A stretch of DNA of 38,404 nt from Acidimicrobiaceae bacterium (GCA_003155135.1 PMFN01000011.1:1-38404), one strand, 5' to 3'. Counted from the first letter of the stretch, positions 7,716 through 16,299 are shown. Made by a program: numbers and translations. The notes: generated by a model not told the origin, from the sequence alone.

Positions 7716-8744
7716 ATGGCATCTCGAGGTGCCCATGGGCCCGACGAACAGCTCGTGGTGGATGGGCGGACGGTGACGATCACGAGCCCCGAGAAGGTCT
7801 TCTTCGCTGCTCGGGGCGAGACCAAGCTCGATCTGGCCCGTTACTACCTCGATGCCGGCCTCGCAGCCTTGCGGGGCGTCTTCGAGCGGCCAACGGTGCT
7901 CAAGCGCTATCCCGACGGCGCGGAGGGCAAGTTCTTCTTTCAAAAGCGCGTGCCGACCAACCGCCCGCCGTGGCTCGAGACGGTGACGGTGGAGTTCCCG
8001 AGTGGCCGCAGTGCCGAGGAGCTTTGCCCGACTGACAGTGCACACATTGCCTGGGCGGTCAATCTCGGGTGCATCGACCTCAATCCCTGGCCGGTCCGCC
8101 GGAGTGACCTCGAGCACCCCGACGAGCTACGCGTGGACCTCGATCCCCAACCGGGCGTCGTCTTTGGCGACGTCCGGCGCACTGCGATGGTGGTGCGCGA
8201 ACTCCTCGCTGAGTACGGGCTCGAAGGCTTCCCGAAGACCTCCGGCTCGCGAGGGATACACATCATCGTCCCCGTGGTCCCCGAGCACGACTTCACCGCG
8301 GTGCGCCGCGCCGCGTTGGCACTGGCACGCGCCGCCGAGCGCCGTCTTCCTGCCCTGGTCACCGCGGCGTGGTGGAAGGAGGAGCGGGGGACCAAGGTGT
8401 TCTTCGACTACAACCAGAACGCACGCGACCGAACGGTGGCCTCGGTCTACTCGGTGCGCGCGAACCCCGAGGGACGGGTGTCCTGCGCCCTTGAGTGGGA
8501 CGAGGTGCCCGACGTGGAGCCACAGGACCTCACCATTGCCACCGTTCCGCAGCGCCTGAAAGAGCGCGGCGATCCCTTTTCGGTTCTCGACGACCACCGC
8601 TACCGGATCGATTCCCTGCTCGAGCTCGCGGCCCGCGACGAGGCGGAGGGACTCGGTGACGCACCGTGGCCACCGCACTTCGCCAAACAATCCGGCGAGC
8701 CCCATCGGGCCCCGCCGAGTCGAACCCGCCGCAAGGACGGGTAG
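7716..8744 (+). CDS. LigD-type DNA polymerase domain protein (primase-polymerase)
   Basis: A 342-residue stand-alone polymerase domain of the LigD/archaeo-eukaryotic primase superfamily. These enzymes add ribo- or deoxyribonucleotides during gap filling and end joining. The catalytic DLD pair is at 141-143 (RVDLDPQ), the nucleotide-phosphate motif SGSRGIHI at 176-183 (His182), and the third acidic residue in FFDYNQNARDRTVASVYSVR at Asp231. Length and motif order fit the separate PolD proteins of mycobacteria rather than a LigD fusion. ATG 7716 is the only in-frame start near the conserved N-terminus. Its end is 5 bp from the convergent ligase gene. No Ku gene is in the window. Confidence 0.92.
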   Translation: MASRGAHGPDEQLVVDGRTVTITSPEKVFFAARGETKLDLARYYLDAGLAALRGVFERPTVLKRYPDGAEGKFFFQKRVPTNRPPWLETVTVEFPSGRSAEELCPTDSAHIAWAVNLGCIDLNPWPVRRSDLEHPDELRVDLDPQPGVVFGDVRRTAMVVRELLAEYGLEGFPKTSGSRGIHIIVPVVPEHDFTAVRRAALALARAAERRLPALVTAAWWKEERGTKVFFDYNQNARDRTVASVYSVRANPEGRVSCALEWDEVPDVEPQDLTIATVPQRLKERGDPFSVLDDHRYRIDSLLELAARDEAEGLGDAPWPPHFAKQSGEPHRAPPSRTRRKDG

Positions 8745-8749
8745 TCGAC

Positions 8750-9799
8750 CTAGCCGAAGATCTCCCGCAGCTCGACGGGGACCGCCGAATCGAGCTGGTC
8801 GTAGCGGCAGGACTCCGCTCGGCGGTCGGGCCGCCACCGGCGAAACGAGGTGGCGTGGCGGAAGCGGTCACCCTGGAGGTGGTCGAAGGCGACCTCGCAG
8901 ACCAGCGTCGGCACGAGGGGCTCCCAGCTCGTGTCGCGCCCCTGGTTCCAGCGGCTCGGAGCATCCGAGGGCCGTCCGCCAGCGCCGCTTGGCGCAGCGT
9001 CGATCCAGGGATGGGGACTGCCGGTCGGGAGGCGGAATGGTTCGAGCTCTTCGACGAGTTCAGCCCTGCGCTTGGCCGAGAACGACGAGCACACGCCCAC
9101 TCGGTGGAGCACCTCGTCGTCGAAGAGCCCGAGGAGGAGCGACCCGACGCCCTCTCGAGTGTGCCAGCGGAACCCACCGACCACGCAGTCGGCTGTCCGT
9201 TCGTGCTTGACCTTGATCATCGACCGCTGCCCCTCGAGATAGGGCGTTGCCACGTCCTTCGCAACGACGCCGTCGAGACCCGCGCCCTCGAAACGCGAGA
9301 ACCATTCCTGGGCCACGTCGGGGTCGGTGGTCGATGGTGTGAGGTGGACCGAGTCAACGGTCTGGGCAAGTGCGGCGACGAGTGATGCTCGACGCGAGGA
9401 GAAAGGCTCTGACCTCAGGTCGTCGTCTCCGACCGCCAAGAGGTCGAAGGCGACGAACGAGGCAGGGGTCTGCTCGGACAAGAGCTTCACGCGCGACGCT
9501 GCGGGGTGGAGCCTTTGGAGCAGGGCATCAAAGTCCAGTCCGCTTGCGCCGGCGATCACGATCTCGCCGTCGACCACACAGCGTTCTGGAAGTGACGCCC
9601 GCAGAGGCTCAGCCAACTCCGGGAAATAGCGCGTGAGCGGCCGTTCATTGCGGCTGTCAAGTGTGACGTCGTCCCCGTCACGAAACACGATGCAGCGGAA
9701 GCCATCCCATTTGGGTTCGTAGACGAAGTGCCCGCCGAGGGGGATCTCCCGGGACAGCCGAGCCAGCATCGGCGACACCGGAGGTTGGAACGGGAGCAC
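8750..9799 (-). CDS. ATP-dependent DNA ligase (LigC/LigD ligase type)
   Basis: A 349-residue ligase that seals nicks through a lysyl-AMP intermediate. Motif I is EPKWDGFR with Lys30 as adenylated residue. Motif III is VVDGEIVIAG (about 75-84), motif IIIa FVAFDLLAV, motif IV GLDGVVAKD and motif V SMIKVKHERTADCVVGGF. The C-terminal half is the OB fold. GTG 9799 is preferred because AGGGGGA lies 5 nt upstream; ATG 9817 has no ribosome binding site. It converges tail to tail with the LigD-type polymerase, the arrangement of stand-alone LigC and PolD genes in mycobacteria, where these proteins act in gap repair as well as end joining. Confidence 0.92.
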   Translation of the reverse strand: MLPFQPPVSPMLARLSREIPLGGHFVYEPKWDGFRCIVFRDGDDVTLDSRNERPLTRYFPELAEPLRASLPERCVVDGEIVIAGASGLDFDALLQRLHPAASRVKLLSEQTPASFVAFDLLAVGDDDLRSEPFSSRRASLVAALAQTVDSVHLTPSTTDPDVAQEWFSRFEGAGLDGVVAKDVATPYLEGQRSMIKVKHERTADCVVGGFRWHTREGVGSLLLGLFDDEVLHRVGVCSSFSAKRRAELVEELEPFRLPTGSPHPWIDAAPSGAGGRPSDAPSRWNQGRDTSWEPLVPTLVCEVAFDHLQGDRFRHATSFRRWRPDRRAESCRYDQLDSAVPVELREIFG

Positions 9800-10047
9800 G
9801 GCAATCCCCCTGTACATGGGCCAGTGGCTGCCCACTCTACGTGTAACCGCTGCGCCCAACTGCCCCCGACCGGTGGGGTCAGTTGCGGCGTGCGTGTGTG
9901 CTCGTCGGCACCCATGGCGTCGAGGACTAAAGCAGCCCGTCCACGCTCGAGGAGTTTGCCTTCCATCCCGTCGAAGCGCCGTAGGCTCGGGACGAGCGCA
10001 ATGAGAGCAGTCACTGCAGGAGTAGCCGAGCACCGAGAAGGGGCGAC

Positions 10048-10485
10048 ATGCCGAGCCTGACCGACGTCGCGCACCTCGCGGCCAGAGAGCAGCACTTCGC
10101 GGTGATCTCGACACGGCGCGCGGATGGCACCATCCAGTCCTCGGTGGTCAACGCTGGCATCCTGGCGCACCCGCCGAGCGGAGAAGAGGTGCTCGCCTTC
10201 GTCACCTACGGGCCGGTGAAGCTGGCCAACCTGCGCCGACGGCCGCAGGTAAGCGCCACCTTCCGCTCAGGTTGGGAGTGGCTCACGGTCGAGGGGACCG
10301 CGCAGCTGCTCGGTCCGCACGATCTCTCCGACGACCTCGACGCGGAGGGCGTTCGCCGGTTGCTGCGCGACATCTTTGTCGCCGCCGGTGGCACCCATGA
10401 CGACTGGCCCAGCTACGACAGAACCATGATCGCGCAGGGTCGCACGGCGGTGCTGGTCTCGCCCTCGCGCATCTACGGCAACTAG
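10048..10485 (+). CDS. PPOX-class (F420/FMN) split-barrel oxidoreductase
   Basis: A 145-residue pyridoxamine-phosphate-oxidase-like protein of the flavin split-barrel fold; actinobacterial members of this size often use F420. Typical elements are the first strand HFAVISTRRADGTIQSSVVN (16-35), VTYGPVKLANLRRRPQVSAT (52-71) with the cofactor-phosphate Lys/Arg pair, and WLTVEGTAQLLGP (77-89). The start follows GAAGGGG. The gene is single and reads away from the ligase. The substrate is unknown; FMN, heme or biliverdin use cannot be excluded. Confidence 0.85.
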   Translation: MPSLTDVAHLAAREQHFAVISTRRADGTIQSSVVNAGILAHPPSGEEVLAFVTYGPVKLANLRRRPQVSATFRSGWEWLTVEGTAQLLGPHDLSDDLDAEGVRRLLRDIFVAAGGTHDDWPSYDRTMIAQGRTAVLVSPSRIYGN

Positions 10486-10498
10486 GGCGCCGCTCGGC

Positions 10499-10981
10499 TC
10501 AGAGCGTCAAGGGGCGCGGCGGTCCGGCGATGGCGGCGAAATCGCCCCAATCGACGTCGGCCACGTCCACGTACAGCTCGACCTCATTGCCGTCGGGGTC
10601 GAGCACGTAGAGGCTGTGGGTCACGCCATGGTCCGAAACGCCCACGATCGGCACCCCCAAGGCGTTGAGGCGGTCTCTGATCTGGCGCAGGTCGTCGTCG
10701 GTATCGCCGATCCGCAAGCCGAAGTGGTAGAGGCCGAGGTGCCGGCCCTGGGGCACGGGAGCCGCTGACCGACCGACTTCGATGAGCAGCAGCTCGTGAT
10801 GGGTGCGGCCGCTCGAGAAGAGTGCGATCGGGAGGGTTCCAAGCTCAGGAGGCGACGTGAGACGCCGCCAGCCCAGCGCGTCCTCGTAGAAGGCTGTCGA
10901 CGTACCGATGTCCGCTACGTAGAGCACGAGGTGGCCGAGCTCGCGTACGCCAGCCCCTTGTGCGGTTTCCTGGGTTGTCAT
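10499..10981 (-). CDS. Glyoxalase/extradiol dioxygenase (VOC) family protein
   Basis: A 160-residue VOC protein with two beta-alpha-beta-beta-beta repeats. The first starts at ELGHLVLYVADIGTSTAFYE (about 13-32) with metal His15. The second starts at GLYHFGLRIGDTDDDLRQ with a second His. Glu in NEVELYVD gives the third ligand, so the usual His-His-Glu metal site appears intact. It resembles catechol 2,3-dioxygenase-like members more than lactoylglutathione lyase. ATG 10981 is preferred because GGAAGAG lies just upstream. It converges with the PPOX gene. The substrate is unknown. Confidence 0.85.
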   Translation of the reverse strand: MTTQETAQGAGVRELGHLVLYVADIGTSTAFYEDALGWRRLTSPPELGTLPIALFSSGRTHHELLLIEVGRSAAPVPQGRHLGLYHFGLRIGDTDDDLRQIRDRLNALGVPIVGVSDHGVTHSLYVLDPDGNEVELYVDVADVDWGDFAAIAGPPRPLTL

Positions 10982-11071
10982 TGCTCTTCCTCGATCCCTG
11001 GAGAGAGTCACCCCATTCTGGCAGCCGCCGGCGTCGCGCCCGGACGCGGTGTGCTGCGGCGGGAATGGGTT

Positions 11072-11101
11072 TTGCGAGTGAGAATCATTCTCGGATACGC
11101 T
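11072..11101 (+). promoter_or_regulatory. Promoter with Fur/Zur-type box ahead of the zinc operon
   Basis: GAGAATCATTCTC (11080-11092) is a perfect 6-1-6 palindrome matching the actinobacterial Zur/Fur box pattern (TGAxAATxATTxTCA). It lies between TTGCGA (11072-11077) and TACGCT (11096-11101), a plausible -35 and -10 pair 18 bp apart. A repressor bound here would block the polymerase. The expected transcription start (about 11108) coincides with the GTG at 11109, so the mRNA is probably leaderless. The repressor is presumably the Zur-like protein encoded by the fifth gene of the operon. Confidence 0.75.
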
Positions 11102-11108
11102 CTTGCTC

Positions 11109-12074
11109 GTGAATCCGCACCGCAGCGCTGTCCGACCGCAGCGGCCACGACGCCGCCGGGCGCCACGCTGCATCGCGCTCGCCCTTGCGGGGGGCGTCGC
11201 AGCTGCGTCGCTGGTGCTCGGGGCGGGTGTTCTCCCCGCCGCCGCCGGTAGCAGCGTCATCGAGGTCGCCGCCGCCGAGAACTTCTGGGGCAGCATCGCC
11301 AGTCAGATCGGCGGTTCCCACGTCCACGTCGTGAGCATCATTACCAATCCAAATACCGATCCGCATTCCTACGAGCCGACGGCTGTCGATGCCCGCACCC
11401 TCGCGACCTCGCAGCTGGTCATCGAGAACGGGATCGGGTACGACCCGTGGGTGCCGAAGCTGCTGTCGGCCGACCAAGCGTCGCCGACGGTGCTCGACGT
11501 CGGCACGATCCTCGGGGTCGCACCTGGGGGGAACCCCCACCGCTGGTACAACCCGGGCGACGTCCAGCGAGTCATCAATCAGATGGTGGCGGACTTTCAG
11601 TCGCTCGAGCCCCACGACAAGAGCTACTTCGCCCGCACGCGCACCCACTTCGACAGTGTGACCCTTGCGCCCTACGACGCGCAGATTGCCGCCATCAGGT
11701 CCAAGTACGCCGGCACCCCCGTCGGTGCATCCGAATCGATCTTCGCGATGCTGGCGCCAGCACTCGGCCTCGATCTGGTGACCCCGCCGTCGTTCCTCAA
11801 GGCCATCAGCGAGGGCACCGACGTGTCGGCGGCGGACAAAGAGACGATCGACAACCAGATCGAGCACCGGCGCATCAAGATCTACGTCTACAACAGCCAG
11901 AACGTGACACCCGACGTCCAGGCTCAGCTCGACGAGGCCAAGGCCGAGCACATTCCGGTCGCGACCATCACCGAGACCCTCAGCCCCGCCAACAGCACGT
12001 ACCAGGCGTGGCAGACCCGGCAGCTCAAAGGGATCGCCGCCGCTCTGGCGAAGGCAAAGGAGAGCGGAGGGTGA
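11109..12074 (+). CDS. znuA: Zinc/manganese ABC transporter substrate-binding protein
   Basis: A 321-residue exported metal-binding protein of the ZnuA/AdcA cluster (SBP family A1), expected to capture Zn(II) outside the membrane and pass it to the permeases. An Arg-rich N-terminus and a hydrophobic stretch (about 21-47, ending AAAG) form the signal peptide. The metal histidines are seen in NTDPHSYEPT (His86) and GNPHRWYNPGD (His144), with an acidic ligand expected near the C-terminus. No His-rich loop is present. GTG 11109 is chosen because the promoter just upstream predicts a leaderless transcript; TTG 11103 is the alternative. It overlaps the ATPase start. Confidence 0.88.
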   Translation: MNPHRSAVRPQRPRRRRAPRCIALALAGGVAAASLVLGAGVLPAAAGSSVIEVAAAENFWGSIASQIGGSHVHVVSIITNPNTDPHSYEPTAVDARTLATSQLVIENGIGYDPWVPKLLSADQASPTVLDVGTILGVAPGGNPHRWYNPGDVQRVINQMVADFQSLEPHDKSYFARTRTHFDSVTLAPYDAQIAAIRSKYAGTPVGASESIFAMLAPALGLDLVTPPSFLKAISEGTDVSAADKETIDNQIEHRRIKIYVYNSQNVTPDVQAQLDEAKAEHIPVATITETLSPANSTYQAWQTRQLKGIAAALAKAKESGG

Positions 12075-12970
12075 CCGCCCCCGAGCCGCCCGAGGCGAGT
12101 CCCGACACCGCCTCGGGCGGCCCGCTCGAGGCGCCCGCCGACTACCCGCTTCGGTTCGAGGGCGCCGCCGTGGTCTTGGGCGGGCGGACCATCTGGTCCG
12201 GGGTGAACCTCGACGTACGGGCCGGCGAGTTCGTAGCCGTCCTCGGCCCCAATGGAGTCGGCAAGTCCACCCTCGTCAAGGCCGCCCTCGGGGTCGTCCC
12301 CCTCTCGGCGGGCCGAGTGGAGGTCCTCGGCGGCGAGCCGGGCGCAGCCGGCAGGGCGATCGGCTACCTGCCCCAACGACGGAGCTTCGACGGCGGCCTT
12401 CGTATCCGGGGCATCGACGTGGTGCGGCTGGGACTCGACGGCGACCGATGGGGGGTCCCGCTACCGGGAGCATCCAAGTTCTTCAGCCGCCGACGCCATG
12501 ACGACGAGCGTCTCGATGAGGTCATCGAGCTGGTCGGGGCGCGGTCGTACTGCGAGCGGCCTATCGGCCAGGTCTCAGGGGGTGAGCAGCAACGGTTGCT
12601 CATCGCTCAGGCACTGGTGCGCAGGCCCAAGCTGCTCCTGCTCGACGAGCCACTCGACAGCCTCGACCTGCCAAACCAGTCGTCGGTGGCGGCGCTCATC
12701 TCCCGGATCTGCCGAGAGGAGGGCGTCACCGTGGTCATGGTCGCCCACGACGTGAACCCGATCCTGACGTATCTGGACGGGGTGGTCTACGTCGCCAAAG
12801 GGGGCGCAGTCAGTGGCCGGCCCACCGAGGTGATCACGTCGACGACGTTGTCGCGCCTCTATGACACCCCCATCGAGGTGCTCACGACCTCCGACGGCAG
12901 GCTGGTGGTGGTCGGCCAGCCAGAGGCACCCGCGCACCACAGCGACCGGCACACGGGGTTGCCCCGATGA
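12071..12970 (+). CDS. znuC: Zinc ABC transporter ATP-binding protein
   Basis: A 299-residue ABC ATPase powering metal import. Walker A GPNGVGKST is at 59-67, followed by the Q-loop (YLPQRRSF), signature VSGGEQQRL, Walker B LLLLDEP and H-loop VMVAHD. The N-terminal 27 residues are an acidic, Pro-rich extension. GTG 12071 overlaps the binding-protein stop by 4 bases (GTGA) and follows GCGGAGG, so translation is coupled. It also overlaps the next permease by 4 bases. Confidence 0.93.
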   Translation: MTAPEPPEASPDTASGGPLEAPADYPLRFEGAAVVLGGRTIWSGVNLDVRAGEFVAVLGPNGVGKSTLVKAALGVVPLSAGRVEVLGGEPGAAGRAIGYLPQRRSFDGGLRIRGIDVVRLGLDGDRWGVPLPGASKFFSRRRHDDERLDEVIELVGARSYCERPIGQVSGGEQQRLLIAQALVRRPKLLLLDEPLDSLDLPNQSSVAALISRICREEGVTVVMVAHDVNPILTYLDGVVYVAKGGAVSGRPTEVITSTTLSRLYDTPIEVLTTSDGRLVVVGQPEAPAHHSDRHTGLPR

Positions 12971-13866
12971 CTGCTGCGCAATCGGCGCCGGGACTGAGCT
13001 GGAACGTCTCGGCTGACCTGTCGCAGCTGTTCTCGTATCACTTCATGGTCAACGCCTTCGCGGCAGGAACCATCGTGGCGATCGTTGCGGGGGCAGTTGG
13101 CTGGTTCATGGTGCTACGCCGGCAGAGCTTCGCCGGCCACACCCTCGCCGTCGTCTCCTTCCCAGGTGCTGCGGGTGCCATCTGGCTGGGCATCAGCGCG
13201 ACGGCCGGGTACTTCGCAGCCAGCATCGCCGCGGCAGTCGTCATCGCCATGGTGCCGCGCTCGGGGGCAGGTCGCGGTTACAGCCAGGAGTCGGCCGTCA
13301 TCGGCACCGTCCAAGTCTTCGCCCTGGCGTGCGGGGTTCTTTTCGTCAGCCTCTATGGCGGCTTCCTCGACAGCCTCACCGGCCTGCTCTTCGGCACGTT
13401 CCTCGGCATCTCCAACTCCCAGGTCCTCATCTTGGGTGTCGTTGGGGCCGGCGTGCTCGTGGCCCTCGCCGTCATCGCGCGCCCGCTGTTCTTCGCCACG
13501 GTCGACGCGGACATTGCGGTCGCCCGGGGGGTCCCCACAAAGCTGCTCTCGGTGCTGTTCCTCCTCCTCCTCGGCTGCACCGCGGCTGAAGTCAGTCAGA
13601 TCACCGGTGCGCTCTTGGTCTTCGCGCTGCTCGTCATGCCGCCTGCGGCTGCCCAGCAACTGTCCGCCAGACCCGGCACCAGCTTCCTCGTTACGATCGT
13701 GTTCGGCCTCCTTGTGACGTGGCTGGGGTTGGGCGCTGCCTACTTCTCCGTGTATCCGGTCGGGTTCTTCGTCACCACGTTCGGCTTCATCGCCTACGTG
13801 GCGGCGTCGGCGTGGCGCGCCATTTCCAAGCGTCGCGACTCACGCCTCGCGCTGGGGCCGGCGTGA
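12967..13866 (+). CDS. znuB: Metal ABC transporter permease, first copy
   Basis: A 299-residue membrane protein of the ZnuB/MntB (ABC-3) family with about 8-9 hydrophobic segments. The family core is visible as VLRRQSFAGHTLAVVSFPGA (near 45-64), where homologues read SFxGDALSHxxLPG, and as DADIAVARGVPTKLLSVLF, the cytoplasmic loop that contacts the ATPase. ATG 12967 overlaps the ATPase stop (ATGA). With the second permease it probably forms a heterodimeric channel. Confidence 0.9.
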   Translation: MTAAQSAPGLSWNVSADLSQLFSYHFMVNAFAAGTIVAIVAGAVGWFMVLRRQSFAGHTLAVVSFPGAAGAIWLGISATAGYFAASIAAAVVIAMVPRSGAGRGYSQESAVIGTVQVFALACGVLFVSLYGGFLDSLTGLLFGTFLGISNSQVLILGVVGAGVLVALAVIARPLFFATVDADIAVARGVPTKLLSVLFLLLLGCTAAEVSQITGALLVFALLVMPPAAAQQLSARPGTSFLVTIVFGLLVTWLGLGAAYFSVYPVGFFVTTFGFIAYVAASAWRAISKRRDSRLALGPA

Positions 13867-14780
13867 TGGTGCTCCTGGTCGACCCATTGACCGGGCTGTC
13901 GCACATGCTCAGCCATCCGTTTATGCGCGACGCGCTCCTGGCGGGGACGGCGATCGCACTCGTCTCGGGCCTCATTGGCTACTTCGTGGTCCTGCGCAGC
14001 CAGGTCTTTGCCGCCGACGCCCTCTCGCACGTCGCCTTCGCCGGCGCGCTGGGCGCTCTCGCCTTTGGCATCGACCTGCGAGCCGGCCTCTACGGCGCCT
14101 GCATCCTCTTCGCCCTCCTGCTCGCGCTCCTCGGCCGCCGTGCTGCCGCCGACGACACGGTGATCGGCAGCGTCTTCGCCTGGGTGTTGGGTCTCGGAGC
14201 GCTCTTCCTCAGCATCTACTCGACGAACCGCAGCGGGGGAGCGGCCGGGAACACGGGGATCAGCGTCCTCTTCGGCTCCATCTTCGGCATCACTTCCTCG
14301 CAGGCTCTCGTGGACTCGATCGTGGCGCTCCTTGGTGCGCTCGCGGTGGTGGCCGTCGGCCGCCCCCTCCTTTTCGCCAGCTTCGACCCGGCCGTTGCCC
14401 AGGCGCGCGGCGTCCCGGTGCGCTTGCTCGGGTACCTCTTCTTCGTCCTGGTCGGTATCACGGCGGGAGAGGCGACCCAAGCGGTGGGGGCACTCTTGCT
14501 GCTCGGCCTCGTGGCGACCCCGGGAGGGGCAGCGCAACGGTTGACACCCCGGCCGTTCACCGGCCTATGGCTGTCCGCTGCGATCGGTGTGGTGTCGATG
14601 TGGATCGGCCTCACACTTGCCTATGCGGATCCCCAGCTGCCACCGAGCTTCACTATCCTGGCGGTGGCCACGGCCATCTACTTCGTGGCGTTCTTGGTCA
14701 CCGCCGACCGATCGCGGGCACGCTGGCCCCGACGAAGCGGCTTGGTCACAGCGAGTGACGCACGGGAGGGAGAGCGGTGA
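13866..14780 (+). CDS. Metal ABC transporter permease, second copy
   Basis: A 304-residue ABC-3 permease, related to but distinct from its neighbour. It carries the family motif SQVFAADALSHVAFAGALGA (about 44-63) in a more canonical form and the coupling loop DPAVAQARGVPVRLLGYLFF. ATG 13866 shares its A with the TGA of the preceding gene, so the two are translationally coupled. The paired permeases suggest a heterodimer, unlike the ZnuB homodimer of enterobacteria. Confidence 0.9.
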   Translation: MVLLVDPLTGLSHMLSHPFMRDALLAGTAIALVSGLIGYFVVLRSQVFAADALSHVAFAGALGALAFGIDLRAGLYGACILFALLLALLGRRAAADDTVIGSVFAWVLGLGALFLSIYSTNRSGGAAGNTGISVLFGSIFGITSSQALVDSIVALLGALAVVAVGRPLLFASFDPAVAQARGVPVRLLGYLFFVLVGITAGEATQAVGALLLLGLVATPGGAAQRLTPRPFTGLWLSAAIGVVSMWIGLTLAYADPQLPPSFTILAVATAIYFVAFLVTADRSRARWPRRSGLVTASDAREGER

Positions 14781-15247
14781 GCGCCCAGGAGACCAATGGC
14801 ACGCTCGTGCCCCCGTCGGTCCACGAGGCGATCGGCCTGCGGCTCGCAGGTCTCGACCAGCGGTACACGCCGATGCGGCGCGTGCTGGTGGAGACCCTCG
14901 CACAGGCGGGCCATCCGGTCACCATCCCCGAAATCCTCTCGTCGGCCCCTGGGCTGCCCCAGAGCAGCGCCTATCGGAACCTGACTGCCCTCATGGAGAT
15001 CGGCGTGGTCCGGCGCGTGGCAGGGGCCGACGACCACGGCCGCTTCGAGCTGGCTGAGGAGCTGTCGGGCCACCACCACCATCTGGTCTGCGCCCGCTGC
15101 GGGAAGGTCGAGGACGTCCATCCGTCGCCCCGTTTGGAGCGGGCCCTCGGCGAGGCAGCGCGCGCCGTTGCAGCAGAGCAGGGCTATGAGGTGACGGACC
15201 ACCAGCTCGACCTCATGGGACTGTGCCCTTTGTGTGTTGAGCGCTGA
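14777..15247 (+). CDS. zur: Fur-family transcriptional repressor, Zur-like
   Basis: A 156-residue metalloregulator. A winged-helix DNA-binding domain occupies about 20-90 (recognition helix LPQSSAYRNLTALMEIGVVR), then the hinge and a metal-binding dimerisation domain beginning with the His cluster GHHHHLVC (98-105). Two CxxC pairs, C105-C108 and C150-C153, form the structural zinc site. Its place at the end of a zinc-uptake operon headed by a Fur/Zur-type box indicates zinc-dependent autorepression. GTG 14777 overlaps the permease stop by 4 bases. Fur or Mur specificity is less likely in this context. Confidence 0.88.
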   Translation: MSAQETNGTLVPPSVHEAIGLRLAGLDQRYTPMRRVLVETLAQAGHPVTIPEILSSAPGLPQSSAYRNLTALMEIGVVRRVAGADDHGRFELAEELSGHHHHLVCARCGKVEDVHPSPRLERALGEAARAVAAEQGYEVTDHQLDLMGLCPLCVER

Positions 15248-15293
15248 TGCTGACATTTGCATCGGGCCCCTTTCGCGCATGACCGAAGGCACC

Positions 15294-16226
15294 ATGGACC
15301 AGGCGGCTGGCGGCGTGCCGATCGGGGAGGAACCGGACGGAGCACCAGCGATCGCGCCGATCCCGGGCACGGTGAAGGCGAAGCGGTTCCGGCCGGCGCT
15401 GCGCTACGAGCTGATCGGCTGTGGCTTCTTCGGACACGAGCTCGTCGGCACCGATGCTGGGGCGCTCCGCCCCGAAGACGAGCTGTTCGCCCGCGACTCG
15501 GACGACGCGCTGCGCTGGTACCGCTGCCTGCGCTGCGACTCCTGGCTCCCCCTTGCGCCACCGTCGGCGCCGACTCGGCCCTTCCCGCCGGCACGCGAGG
15601 ACATCGCGCTGCCGCTGCGTGGGAGGCCCCTGCGGGACCGCATCGTGCTGCGCCTCATTGCCATCGACCGGGTGATCCACTTCCTGCTCATTGGTTCGCT
15701 CGCCGTAGCGATCTTGTACTTCGCCCGGCACCGCGCCGACCTCCAAGGCGACTACACGAGGATCCTGAACAAGCTCCAGGCGGCGTTCGGCGGCCCGTTC
15801 AACGACACCAAGACCGGCCTTTTGCACGAGGTCAACCACCTCGTGTCGCTCTCCGTCGGCCGGCTCTATCTCTACGGCGCGGCGATCGGCCTCTACGCGA
15901 TCATCAACGCGGTCGAAGCGGTAGGCCTTTGGTACGCCAAGCGATGGGCCGAGTACCTCACCGTGGTCGAGGCCTCCGTCTTCATCCCATTCGAGATCAT
16001 CGAGCTGACCGCGTCGATTTCGGTGCTCAAGCTGCTGGCGCTGGCCATCAATGTCGTGGTTGTCGTCTACCTGCTGATCGCGCACCGACTGTTCGGGATC
16101 CGCGGCGGCGGCACGAGGGCTGCCGAGATCCACGACCAGGACGTGGGATGGGCGCCGCTCGAGCGAGCGACACCCTCACTCGTCCCGGCGAGGGCCATCG
16201 CGACACCGAGCCCGCCGCCCGCCTGA
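15294..16226 (+). CDS. DUF2127 membrane protein with N-terminal zinc-ribbon-like region
   Basis: A 310-residue protein. The first 100 residues are soluble and contain a possible zinc site: GCGFFGHELVG supplies Cys and His, and YRCLRCDSWLP supplies a CxxC. The second half has four hydrophobic helices (starting at about IHFLLIGSLAVAILYF) and matches the DUF2127 family, whose function is unknown. ATG 15294 follows GAAGG by 4 nt; ATG 15279 is an alternative without a binding site. It lies 46 bp after the repressor gene with no terminator between, so it is probably in the zinc regulon. It ends at a strong hairpin. Confidence 0.75.
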   Translation: MDQAAGGVPIGEEPDGAPAIAPIPGTVKAKRFRPALRYELIGCGFFGHELVGTDAGALRPEDELFARDSDDALRWYRCLRCDSWLPLAPPSAPTRPFPPAREDIALPLRGRPLRDRIVLRLIAIDRVIHFLLIGSLAVAILYFARHRADLQGDYTRILNKLQAAFGGPFNDTKTGLLHEVNHLVSLSVGRLYLYGAAIGLYAIINAVEAVGLWYAKRWAEYLTVVEASVFIPFEIIELTASISVLKLLALAINVVVVVYLLIAHRLFGIRGGGTRAAEIHDQDVGWAPLERATPSLVPARAIATPSPPPA

Positions 16227-16230
16227 CGCG

Positions 16231-16263
16231 CAACGTGGCGGCCCTTGTTGGGCCGCCACGTTG
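16231..16263. terminator. Bidirectional hairpin terminator, 14-bp perfect stem
   Basis: CAACGTGGCGGCCC (16231-16244) pairs without mismatch with GGGCCGCCACGTTG (16250-16263) around a TTGTT loop. It sits between the convergent DUF2127 and HU genes, where a two-way terminator is expected. There is no long T-run on either side. Confidence 0.8.
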
Positions 16264-16299
16264 TCGTGCACTGCATCGGCCGCACCGCGGCCGTGCGAG

